NCBI GenBank assembly: GCA_013375405.1
Contig: JABXJU010000125.1
Location: 1 to 12,301, forward strand
DNA: 12,301 nt
From: Candidatus Helarchaeota archaeon
GTDB lineage: Archaea; Asgardarchaeota; Lokiarchaeia; Helarchaeales; HEL-GB-A
Direction of reading: 5' to 3'
Shown here: positions 6,776 to 12,301 of the stretch, piece by piece
How positions within the stretch are numbered: the first letter of the stretch is position 1
Layout: each line of letters opens with the position of its first letter
Program-made: the position numbers and the translations under genes
The notes under the pieces: model-generated
The model's database searches: none
Told to the model about the DNA's origin: nothing
What the model saw: only the letters and a program-made list of their open reading frames with translations

Positions 6776-7417
6776 TTACAGACCAGAAATAATTCTATAA
6801 AGATCTACTTCAATAGGATATTGTTTCTTTTTATGAAAATTAAAGAGATGAGGAATCAATATTTGAATAGGAACGATTGCATCAACAAGGGCATTCTGAT
6901 TTTGGATGAGATTTCGTAAAAAACTTTGATTTTTTTCTCCTGATTTATGAAGGGAATAAATAATTTTAGCATTTTTGATAGCTGTTTTTAAAAAGATGAC
7001 ATCCATACCACGCCTCATTTGAACACCAAAGGGAGGGTTTTGTATGATGACATCAAGGGATTGTGAAAATTCTTGAATATCCATTCTTAACCATTTGATT
7101 TTATTATTTACCTGTAGGTTTTTAGCATTTTGAGCTGCTATATCTAATTGTCGTTGATCAATATCCACACCAATAACTTGTTTAGCATCTAATAATGCGG
7201 CACCTATAGCCAATATTCCGGTTCCGCATCCTAGATCGCCTACAATTTTATTCTGAATATCATTGAATGTATTTGCAATAATAGATAGAATAATGGAAGC
7301 TCCTCTAGGTGTAATAGGATATTGCTCTAATTCAGGTTTAGGATCTACAAAATCTACAATTTGTTGTAATAGAATTTCAAGTTTTTTTCGTGGAACTATT
7401 TTTTTTTGAAATGACAT
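6776..7417 (-). CDS. METTL5-type SAM-dependent RNA (adenine-N6) methyltransferase
   Basis: 213 residues from ATG 7417; a TTG two codons earlier (7423) is less likely. It is a Rossmann methyltransferase: LEQYPITPRGAS (30-41) is the conserved pre-motif of the METTL5 group, DLGCGTG (61-67) is motif I for SAM binding, GVDID (83-87) is motif II, and NPPFG (127-131) is the N-P-P-F catalytic motif of amino-methylating enzymes. LKTAIKNAKIIYSLHKSG follows, as in archaeal and eukaryotic members. Human METTL5 makes m6A in 18S rRNA; an equivalent 16S rRNA target is inferred here. There is no TRM112 partner in view. It lies between csl4 and the 40-residue zinc-ribbon gene, all on minus. Confidence 0.88.
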   Translation of the reverse strand: MSFQKKIVPRKKLEILLQQIVDFVDPKPELEQYPITPRGASIILSIIANTFNDIQNKIVGDLGCGTGILAIGAALLDAKQVIGVDIDQRQLDIAAQNAKNLQVNNKIKWLRMDIQEFSQSLDVIIQNPPFGVQMRRGMDVIFLKTAIKNAKIIYSLHKSGEKNQSFLRNLIQNQNALVDAIVPIQILIPHLFNFHKKKQYPIEVDLYRIISGL

Positions 7418-7475
7418 ACCCAATTACTCTAAGAAATTTGGTTTTCAAAAATTTGTCGTTTTTTCTTTTATATAA

Positions 7476-7598
7476 TCATTTAGTTTCACAACTACATACG
7501 CTATATTCATGAACTTTTCTCTCCCCATCCCAGAAGGAGATTAATACTATAGGTTTTTTACATTTGCTACAAATTTTTTGCTTTTCAGATGATTTCAT
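7476..7598 (-). CDS. 40-residue zinc-ribbon-like protein
   Basis: A short ORF from ATG 7598 to TGA 7476-7478. The protein opens MKSSEKQKICSKCKKP and ends EYSVCSCETK. Cysteines at 10 and 13 (C-x2-C) and at 35 and 37 (C-x-C), with a strand-turn-strand between them (VLISFWDGERKVHEY), fit a single treble-clef or zinc-ribbon fold. A GGAA lies about 8 nt upstream of the ATG. It fills the gap between enolase and the METTL5-like gene on the same strand. The four-cysteine spacing makes it more than a chance ORF, but I cannot assign a family or function; RNA or polymerase-associated ribbons of this size are common in archaea. Confidence 0.6.
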   Translation of the reverse strand: MKSSEKQKICSKCKKPIVLISFWDGERKVHEYSVCSCETK

Positions 7599-7621
7599 TT
7601 TGAATTCCAGTATTTTTTTTC

Positions 7622-7647
7622 AAAAAAATGATTGAAGATAATCAATC
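7622..7647 (-). terminator. Hairpin plus T-tract after enolase
   Basis: On minus, 21 nt after the enolase stop, GATTGA and TCAATC (plus 7630-7635 and 7642-7647) form a perfect 6-bp stem with a 6-nt loop, followed by A and seven Ts (7622-7628). Archaeal termination mainly needs the U-tract, which is present. The T-run continues into an A-rich stretch, so it may be leaky. Confidence 0.45.
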
Positions 7648-7668
7648 CAAGCAGTTCTATAGTTAGTA

Positions 7669-8994
7669 TTAATCATTGAAAATCAAATTACTCTTATCTA
7701 CTTTAGTTCCTGCATAAACAGCTTGAGCGGCCAACTCTTCTTCAATTCTGAGGAGTTGATTATATTTACAGGTCCGCTCGCTTCTAGCAGAAGCACCTGT
7801 TTTAATTAAACCACCATTCAATCCTACAGCTAAATCAGCAATAAATGTATCTTCAGTTTCACCACTTCGATGACTCACAATCACTCTATAATCGCGGAAA
7901 AGTGCCAATTTTGCCGTGGATATTGCTTCAGATAAGGAGCCACATTGATTAACTTTAAGTAATATACAATTAGCTGCTTTATTATCAATTCCTACTTGAA
8001 GTCTTTTTTCTTGGGAAACAAATAGATCATCCCCTACAATCATTACATTAGATCCAAGGATATCCGTTAGTTCAGCGGTATTTTCAAAATCGTCTTCTTG
8101 AAAAGGATCTTCAATAGAGCCAATTGGATATAATTTTACAAGGTTTTGGTAGTAGTCGATTAATTCTCCGGGATTTAACTGTTTTCCATCGATTTGATAG
8201 GTTCCATTTGTATAAAATTCATTTGCCGCTGCGTCAATTGCAAAAATTACATCGGTTTTTGGGGTGTAATTTGCATTTTCGATGGCTGATATAAGAATTT
8301 CAAAAGCTTCTTGGCTTTTATTCAAATTAGGCGCAAATCCACCCTCATCACCAACATTAATAGCAGTTTTTCCATATTTTCTCTTTAGGATTTCCTTAAG
8401 AGATTGATATATTTCACTCGTCGCTTGAATTGCTTTGTGAAATGTTTTGAAATTAATAGGTAATACCATAAATTCTTGAATAGCAAGGTCATTTCCCGCG
8501 TGTTTCCCGCCATTTATAATATTAGCCATTGGAATGGGAAGTAAGTATACATTCGATGATATCGTATGTGAAAGCTCAAATACATATTTATAAAGAGGTA
8601 CATTTTTAACTTTCGCTGCTAATTTTGCAACGGCAAGTGAGACAGATAGAATAGCATTGGCCCCTAAAGTAGCTTTATTGGGAGTTCCATCGAGCTCAAT
8701 CATTGTTTTATCGATGTTGTTTTGCTCGAAAACATTCATATCTAGCAATTTTGGGGCAATTTTTTGATTAACATTTTGGATTGCTTGTTTTACGCCTTTC
8801 CCTTTGAATTCGGAATTATTATCCCGAAGTTCAAGTGCTTCGTGAGTTCCAGTAGAGGCCCCTGATGGAACTGCTGCGCGGGCAAAAAGATTTTGTACAT
8901 TTGCAAAAACTTCAGTTTCTATTGTTGGATTACCTCTTGAATCTAAAATCCACCTTGCGTGAATTTTTTCGATAACAGCATCCAAATCACCCAT
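7669..8994 (-). CDS. eno: Enolase (phosphopyruvate hydratase)
   Basis: 441 residues, full length. Enolase interconverts 2-phosphoglycerate and phosphoenolpyruvate in the cytoplasm. All hallmarks are present: DSRGNPT (18-24), SGASTGTHEALELRD (44-58), NGGKHAGND, the proton donor E216 in GDEGGF, metal ligands D254, E295 (IEDPF) and D322 (GDD), the base K347 in LLKVNQ, the SHRSGETED loop (374-382) and the C-terminal RSERTCKYNQLLRIEEEL signature. ATG 8994 is the only reasonable start. Upstream on minus is a TATA-like CTTTATAAAAG at 9051-9061. Archaeal enolase genes often sit with RNA polymerase or ribosomal protein genes; here it sits beside the proteasome/exosome operon, divergently transcribed. 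Confidence 0.97.
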   Translation of the reverse strand: MGDLDAVIEKIHARWILDSRGNPTIETEVFANVQNLFARAAVPSGASTGTHEALELRDNNSEFKGKGVKQAIQNVNQKIAPKLLDMNVFEQNNIDKTMIELDGTPNKATLGANAILSVSLAVAKLAAKVKNVPLYKYVFELSHTISSNVYLLPIPMANIINGGKHAGNDLAIQEFMVLPINFKTFHKAIQATSEIYQSLKEILKRKYGKTAINVGDEGGFAPNLNKSQEAFEILISAIENANYTPKTDVIFAIDAAANEFYTNGTYQIDGKQLNPGELIDYYQNLVKLYPIGSIEDPFQEDDFENTAELTDILGSNVMIVGDDLFVSQEKRLQVGIDNKAANCILLKVNQCGSLSEAISTAKLALFRDYRVIVSHRSGETEDTFIADLAVGLNGGLIKTGASARSERTCKYNQLLRIEEELAAQAVYAGTKVDKSNLIFND

Positions 8995-9050
8995 TTCTTA
9001 CACAATCCTTTTTTTTTGATTTTTTTGTTATTAGTTTTTTAAAGAATTAA

Positions 9051-9061
9051 CTTTTATAAAG
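9051..9061 (-). promoter_or_regulatory. Probable TATA box of enolase
   Basis: CTTTATAAAAG on minus lies 57-67 nt upstream of the enolase ATG, leaving a leader of about 30 nt that is strongly A-rich. It is one half of the divergent promoter region shared with psmA. Confidence 0.4.
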
Positions 9062-9100
9062 AACTTTTTATTTTATTATTTTGATTTACTTTGAGATAAA

Positions 9101-9128
9101 TTTAAGTGCTTATTTTGAAAAGTGCTTA
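9101..9128 (+). promoter_or_regulatory. Two direct repeats AAGTGCTTA with promoter-like context upstream of psmA
   Basis: The 9-mer AAGTGCTTA occurs at 9104-9112 and again at 9120-9128, 16 bp apart start to start. The first copy lies in TTTAAGTGCTTAT, which matches the TFS promoter element (4573-4585) at 12 of 13 positions, and the second is followed by AATAATATAT. This is the best candidate for the psmA operon promoter and/or a regulator site. If so, the psmA leader is about 200 nt long. Confidence 0.4.
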
Positions 9129-9188
9129 ATAATATATTTCAAATAAATGAAAATTTTATAGGAGATTTGTAAGAGAAGAACAAGATTT

Positions 9189-9239
9189 TAAGTTCTTCAG
9201 GCTATTTCAGCGGAAGAAATGAGTTAGTTGAAGAACTTA
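9189..9239 (+). other. Strong stem-loop in the psmA upstream region (leader structure or small RNA candidate)
   Basis: The arms TAAGTTCTTCA (9189-9199) and TGAAGAACTTA (9229-9239) are a perfect 11-bp inverted repeat. Inside, ATTTC (9204-9208) pairs with GAAAT (9216-9220) around an AGCGGAA loop. The remainder of the 345-nt gap between enolase and psmA (8995-9339) holds A/T-rich divergent promoter sequence and no convincing gene: the longest open stretch, about 9173-9280, has no ATG, GTG or TTG start. No tRNA or C/D-box signature is visible. Confidence 0.45.
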
Positions 9240-9339
9240 GAAAAGATAATAGTTGGATACAGAGAAAATTTGAAATATAGGAAAAATTTTCTAAAAATAG
9301 GACAATAAGAAAAAGGATAGTTTTAAAAGAGGTGGTTTT

Positions 9340-10065
9340 ATGTTTGCTCCACCGGGTCTTGGTTATGATAGAGCTATAACAATATTTTCCCCAGATGGCA
9401 GACTTTTTCAAGTTGAGTATGCAATTGAGGCGGTTCGAAGAGGAACAACTGCAATTGGAATTAGATGTAAAGATGGAGTTGTATTAGCAGTTGAAAAAAG
9501 AGTATTAAATTTACAAGAACCTGAATCGGTTGAAAAGATTTTTGATATTGATGCTCACGTTGGAGCTGCCATTGCGGGATTGACTGCGGATGCACGAGTT
9601 TTGATTGATAATGCTAGAATTCAGTCACAAGTTAACAGACTTTATTATAATGAAGCAATAAGCATCCCAATGTTAACAAAAAAAATCTGTGATTTAAAGC
9701 AATTATACACGCAACACGCAGGAGTTCGTCCATTTGGAGTTTCATTATTAGTTGCAGGAGTTGATGATGCTCCGAAATTGTTTATGACAGATCCGTCTGG
9801 TGCGTTTTGGGGTTATCGGGCTCAAGCTATTGGGTCAGGTGCCCAAACGGTCCGTGAAGAACTAGAAAACGAGTATGACGAAAGCAAATCAATAGATGAA
9901 ATCATCGTAATAGCTCTGAAGGCATTGAAAAAGGTAATCGAGGCCGATTTAGATCCGACAAAAGCTGAAATTGCAATCATTAAAACGGATACCAAAAAAT
10001 TTGAACGCCTTTCTCTTAAAGAAATGGAGAATTATATCAATCAGGTTAATGATAGCGGCACGTGA
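9340..10065 (+). CDS. psmA: 20S proteasome alpha subunit
   Basis: 241 residues, normal length. It forms the outer rings of the archaeal 20S proteasome and gates substrate entry. The N-terminal gate motif Y9-D10-R11 is followed by the alpha-subunit signature AITIFSPDGRLFQVEYAIEAV (12-32). The pocket that binds the C-terminal HbYX tails of PAN or Cdc48-type ATPases is intact: K66, G80 and L81. GVRPFGVSLLVAG and GSGAQ follow, as in other alpha subunits. There is no N-terminal catalytic threonine, as expected. Start ATG 9340 has a strong GAGGTG 5 nt upstream (9329-9334). It is the first gene of the psmA-SBDS-rrp4-rrp41 cluster. Confidence 0.96.
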   Translation: MFAPPGLGYDRAITIFSPDGRLFQVEYAIEAVRRGTTAIGIRCKDGVVLAVEKRVLNLQEPESVEKIFDIDAHVGAAIAGLTADARVLIDNARIQSQVNRLYYNEAISIPMLTKKICDLKQLYTQHAGVRPFGVSLLVAGVDDAPKLFMTDPSGAFWGYRAQAIGSGAQTVREELENEYDESKSIDEIIVIALKALKKVIEADLDPTKAEIAIIKTDTKKFERLSLKEMENYINQVNDSGT

Positions 10066-10070
10066 AATGA

Positions 10071-10787
10071 ATGGTAGGTATGCGCGGGAGAGCGCGAGTA
10101 GACATCGGCGATGCAGTCAGGGCGAGATATGAAACAGACGGAGAACGATTCGAAATCCTAGTAAAGCCAGAATTGGCGTGGGATTTCCGTGATGGGAAAG
10201 AAATAGATATACGAGACATATTAGTTGGATACATTATTTTTGAAGACGCGCTAAGAGGAAAAAAAGCAACGGATGAATCAATTCAAAATGTTTTTGGTAA
10301 TGTTGATACCATAGACATTGCTAAGCAAATCCTACTTGAAGGAGAAATTCAGCTTACTACAGAACAAAGACGGAAAATGGTTGAAGAAAAACGAAAGCAA
10401 GTAGTTACCTACATAGCCCAAAACGCAATTAATCCACAGACCGGACTTCCGCACCCACCTCCTCGAATTGAACGCGCTTTAGAAGAAATCAAAGTGTCTA
10501 TTGATCCTTGGGAAAATGTAGAAGCTCAAGTGAAAACTATTGTTAAGGATTTAGAACCAATAATTCCCATACGATTAGAGAAAATAACATTTGCCATAAA
10601 AGTGCCTGGGAAATATCAGGCGAAATCCTATCAAATAATAATACGAATAGGAACGATCACCAAGGATGAATGGCAACCAGACGGAAATTGGATTGCGATT
10701 TTAGAAATGGCAGCAGGCTTACAGCCAAAATTACTTGACCAGTTAAAAAAACTTACAAAAGGTCGTTTAGAAGTTAAAAAACTTTAA
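10071..10787 (+). CDS. sdo1: Ribosome maturation protein SBDS (Sdo1 homologue)
   Basis: 238 residues, full length. SBDS proteins work with an EF-2-like GTPase in late maturation of the large ribosomal subunit. The FYSH domain is at about 10-95 ([34 protein letters not shown], with the I-x-x-V-F-G-N-V-D element). A helical domain at about 98-168 contains [43 protein letters not shown], and a C-terminal ferredoxin-like domain follows. It begins 5 nt after psmA. ATG 10071 is used here, but ATG 10080 (MRGRARV...) is equally possible since neither has a clear Shine-Dalgarno; translational coupling to psmA is likely. Confidence 0.94.
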   Translation: MVGMRGRARVDIGDAVRARYETDGERFEILVKPELAWDFRDGKEIDIRDILVGYIIFEDALRGKKATDESIQNVFGNVDTIDIAKQILLEGEIQLTTEQRRKMVEEKRKQVVTYIAQNAINPQTGLPHPPPRIERALEEIKVSIDPWENVEAQVKTIVKDLEPIIPIRLEKITFAIKVPGKYQAKSYQIIIRIGTITKDEWQPDGNWIAILEMAAGLQPKLLDQLKKLTKGRLEVKKL

Positions 10788-10810
10788 AATTGGATACTAA
10801 GGAAAATATT

Positions 10811-10816
10811 GAGGTG
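10811..10816 (+). promoter_or_regulatory. Shine-Dalgarno site that fixes the rrp4 start
   Basis: GAGGTG ends 6 nt before ATG 10823. The same hexamer precedes psmA (5 nt spacing) and rrp41 (11537-11542, 6 nt spacing). It therefore marks ATG 10823 as the rrp4 start rather than the TTG at 10790. Confidence 0.8.
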
Positions 10817-10822
10817 TTTTTA

Positions 10823-11548
10823 ATGAGTATATTTTTTGAGAAGAAAAAAATTGTAGTCCCCGGAGAAAACCTTGCCGAAGGGAAATATAGGGCAGGTTTC
10901 GGCACTTATAAGGATAAGGGGTTGATTAAAGCATCGATCATAGGATTGCCTGAACTTAGAAATAATTATATTACAGTAATCCCCCTTCAGGGAGCGTATA
11001 TATCAAAATAATTGATGACGTAAATCCCTAAAGTGGGAGATCTTGTAATTGGTAAGATAATAAATACCACTATAGTATCTTGGAAAATTGACATTAATTC
11101 TGCGTATACGGCAACACTTCATGCATCTACCGTTTTAGATCGATCTTTTAATCCATTGAAAGATGATATTCGAAGACATTTTGAAGTAGGAGACATAATA
11201 GCTGCAGAAATAACTGCTTTTAATCGTACAAGAGATCCAGTATTATCCTTAAAAGGAAGGGGATTAGGGAAATTAAGAAGAGGTCGGATAATAGAAATTA
11301 TTCCGGCAAAAGTTCCCCGATTAATTGGGAGAAAGGGTTCAATGATTAACCTGATAAAAAATGAAACAAATTGTAGGTTGATAATTGGACAAAATGGGCG
11401 AGTATGGATGAGTGGAAAAACACTCGAAATTGAACTGTTAATTGAAAGATTGATTCGTAAAATAGAGAAGGAAGCCCATACATCTGGTTTAACAGATAGA
11501 GTGAAGGAATTAATTCAAGAAGAAATGAAAAATCTTGAGGTGAGTTAA
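10823..11548 (+). CDS. rrp4: Exosome cap subunit Rrp4, interrupted by a 24-nt BHB intron
   Basis: Read without splicing, the frame stops at TAA 11009-11011 and again at TAA 11021-11023, leaving a 62-residue N-terminal piece and a separate 3' piece. Removing 11000-11023 joins exon 1 (10823-10999, residues 1-59) to exon 2 (11024-11548) in phase 0 and yields 233 residues, the normal Rrp4 length. The junction reads VIPLQGAY|IPKVGDLVIGKI, the standard Rrp4 linker into the S1 domain. The N-terminal domain (KIVVPGENLAEGKYRAGFGTY) comes first, then S1 at about 62-135, then a KH domain with the G-R-K-G loop (RLIGRKGSMINLI) and a helical C-terminus. Rrp4 caps the Rrp41-Rrp42 ring and favours poly(A)-rich RNA. 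It abuts rrp41 directly (stop 11548, ATG 11549). Without splicing, exon 2 could only start at GTG 11033, which has no Shine-Dalgarno. Confidence 0.9.
10980..11038 (+). other. Bulge-helix-bulge (BHB) splicing element spanning the rrp4 intron
   Basis: Outer exon helix: 10989-10993 pairs with 11025-11029 (AGGGA/TCCCT). It continues past one mismatch as 10985-10987 with 11031-11033, and past a second mismatch as 10980-10983 with 11035-11038. A 3-nt bulge AAA lies at 11022-11024 on the 3' side. The central 4-bp helix is 10994-10997 (GCGT) with 11018-11021 (ACGT, one G-U). A 3-nt bulge ATA lies at 10998-11000 on the 5' side. The inner helix is 11001-11006 (TATCAA) with 11012-11017 (TTGATG, one G-U), closed by a 5-nt loop. 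This is the canonical symmetric 3-4-3 substrate of archaeal splicing endonuclease. Confidence 0.88.
11000..11023 (+). other. Inferred 24-nt tRNA-type intron in rrp4 mRNA
   Basis: Cutting both 3-nt bulges after their second base (10999|11000 and 11023|11024) releases exactly 24 nt containing both in-frame TAA codons. Nucleotides 11000 and 11024 are both A, so shifting the excised window by one base gives the same product. The intron lies between Tyr59 and Ile60 in phase 0. Confidence 0.85.
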
Positions 11549-12301
11549 ATGGCATTGATAAAATTTGAACCTCCAGAGAGATTAATAGATAAAAATGGAT
11601 TGAGGATGGATAAAAGAAAATTTAATGATTTAAGACCTGTTTCCTTCAAATTAGGTATTCTACCAAATTGTGATGGCTCTGCTTATGTCGAAATGGGAGG
11701 AAATAAAATAGTAGTAGGTGTTTATGGTCCAAGAAAAGTACAACCACGACATATAGCACATCCTAATGAGATGGTTATTCGTACTTTATACCGAATGGCA
11801 ACTTTTTCTGTAGATGAAAGAAAATCACCAGCACCCAGTCGAAGAGAAGTGGAATTATCAATGGTAATTCGCAATGCATTAATCCCATCAGTTTTTATTA
11901 ATTATTATCCGAAAACTTTGATAGATGTATCTATTCAAGTTTTGGCTGCAGACGGAGGGACAAGGTGTGCTTGTATTAATGCAGCATCATTAGCCATTGC
12001 TGATGCTGGAATTGCACAGAGAGATCTTGTTTCTGCAGTTGCAGTAGGAAAAATTAATGGGAAAATTGTACTTGATTTGAGTGATGTTGAAGATAAAGAG
12101 GGGGAAGCAGATTTGCCTATAGCCATTATGCCACAAAGTAATAAAATAACACTACTTCAATTCGACGGAAAAATGACCAAAGATGAATTTGTAGAAGCAA
12201 TGAACTTGGGATTAGAAGGAATTAAGAAGATCTATAAGCTTCAACAAGAGGCTATCAGAGCCAAATTTATTGAAATTCCGGAAAAAAAAGAGGAACAACC
12301 T
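11549..12301 (+). CDS. rrp41: Exosome catalytic subunit Rrp41 (3' end off window)
   Basis: 251 codons are visible without a stop. It is an RNase PH-fold phosphorolytic exoribonuclease that forms the hexameric ring with Rrp42. The N-terminus (LRMDKRKFNDLRPVSFKLGIL) and AYVEMGGNKIVVGVYGPRKV are typical. R98-R99 in APSRREVELS bind RNA and phosphate, and D188 in EGEADLPIAIMP is the catalytic aspartate, so the enzyme should be active. ATG 11549 follows the rrp4 stop with no gap and has GAGGTG 6 nt upstream inside rrp4. The charged tail (PEKKEEQP) suggests that only a few residues are missing. rrp42 would be expected next in the usual archaeal gene order. Confidence 0.95.
   Translation, partial: MALIKFEPPERLIDKNGLRMDKRKFNDLRPVSFKLGILPNCDGSAYVEMGGNKIVVGVYGPRKVQPRHIAHPNEMVIRTLYRMATFSVDERKSPAPSRREVELSMVIRNALIPSVFINYYPKTLIDVSIQVLAADGGTRCACINAASLAIADAGIAQRDLVSAVAVGKINGKIVLDLSDVEDKEGEADLPIAIMPQSNKITLLQFDGKMTKDEFVEAMNLGLEGIKKIYKLQQEAIRAKFIEIPEKKEEQP

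Noticed and set aside
9000..9030. T-rich runs upstream of enolase as a plus-strand terminator
   Set aside because: No plus-strand gene ends nearby. On minus this is simply the A-rich enolase leader.
9173..9280. Open frame upstream of psmA encoding a plausible-looking peptide (...NELVEELRKDNSWIQRKFEI)
   Set aside because: There is no ATG, GTG or TTG between the preceding stop (9170-9172) and the end. It overlaps the inverted repeat, whose purine-rich arms can explain the Glu/Lys content.
10790..10822. TTG start at 10790 for rrp4, adding 11 residues
   Set aside because: ATG 10823 has a well-spaced GAGGTG and gives the family-typical N-terminus; TTG 10790 has no such site.
11001..11030. Two compensating one-base errors in rrp4 (an extra A near 11005-11008 and one C fewer at 11026-11028) giving YISKIIDDVNPKVGD
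   Set aside because: It needs two independent errors and leaves a 7-residue insert in a conserved linker, whereas the 24-nt excision needs none and coincides with a full BHB fold. It is still worth excluding by read inspection.
11033..11548. A separate S1-KH gene starting at GTG 11033
   Set aside because: There is no Shine-Dalgarno, and the start falls inside the conserved IPKVGD linker. The BHB intron explains the interruption better.
1..12301. CRISPR arrays, tRNA or rRNA genes, insertion sequences, attachment sites
   Set aside because: I saw no regularly spaced repeats, no tRNA T-arm in a cloverleaf context, no transposase-like protein and no long terminal inverted repeats.

Overview
The window is archaeal. 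It carries a 20S proteasome alpha subunit, an SBDS/Sdo1 ribosome-maturation factor, three exosome subunits (Rrp4, Rrp41, Csl4), transcription factor S, RNA polymerase subunit L, an archaeal RNase III-like protein and a METTL5-type methyltransferase. Base composition is clearly AT-rich. Where Shine-Dalgarno sites occur they read GAGGTG (before psmA, rrp4 and rrp41), while several first genes have a TATA-like box so close to the start codon that leaderless transcription is likely. The exact lineage cannot be read from this stretch; a low-GC Asgard or TACK-type archaeon is a guess only.

Layout. Positions 1-2326 (minus) hold a large glycosidase of the GH36/raffinose-synthase type with an N-terminal membrane anchor. 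It runs off the left edge and its reading frame is broken at about 1914-1943. Positions 2405-4404 (minus) hold a DUF389 membrane protein and, 20 nt upstream of it, a divergent CofD-like protein whose substrate-site motifs are eroded. Positions 4604-6097 hold TFS, an RNase III-like protein and a 76-residue unknown on plus, with rpoL on minus. Positions 6108-8994 (minus) hold csl4, a METTL5-like methyltransferase, an untracked 40-residue zinc-ribbon protein and enolase. Positions 8995-9339 are a divergent intergenic region with promoters and a strong stem-loop. Positions 9340-12301 (plus) are the well-known archaeal superoperon order psmA - SBDS - rrp4 - rrp41, with rrp41 cut by the right edge.

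The main discovery candidate is inside rrp4. The gene looks split by two in-frame TAA codons, but the 54 nt around them fold into a textbook bulge-helix-bulge (BHB) element: a 3-nt bulge, a 4-bp helix and a 3-nt bulge, between an outer exon helix and an inner hairpin. Cutting at the canonical places removes exactly 24 nt (11000-11023), removes both stops and joins the exons in phase into the usual Rrp4 linker (GAY|IPKVGDLVIG). This is most simply a tRNA-type, EndA-spliced intron in a protein-coding mRNA. The GH36-like gene has a second frame break coinciding with a perfect 20-nt hairpin whose removal also restores the frame, although there I cannot fit a canonical BHB.

Together the right two thirds of the window is an RNA-handling and protein-turnover neighbourhood: exosome core and cap, ribosome maturation, rRNA methylation, transcript cleavage by TFS, and the proteasome. 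The left third is accessory.
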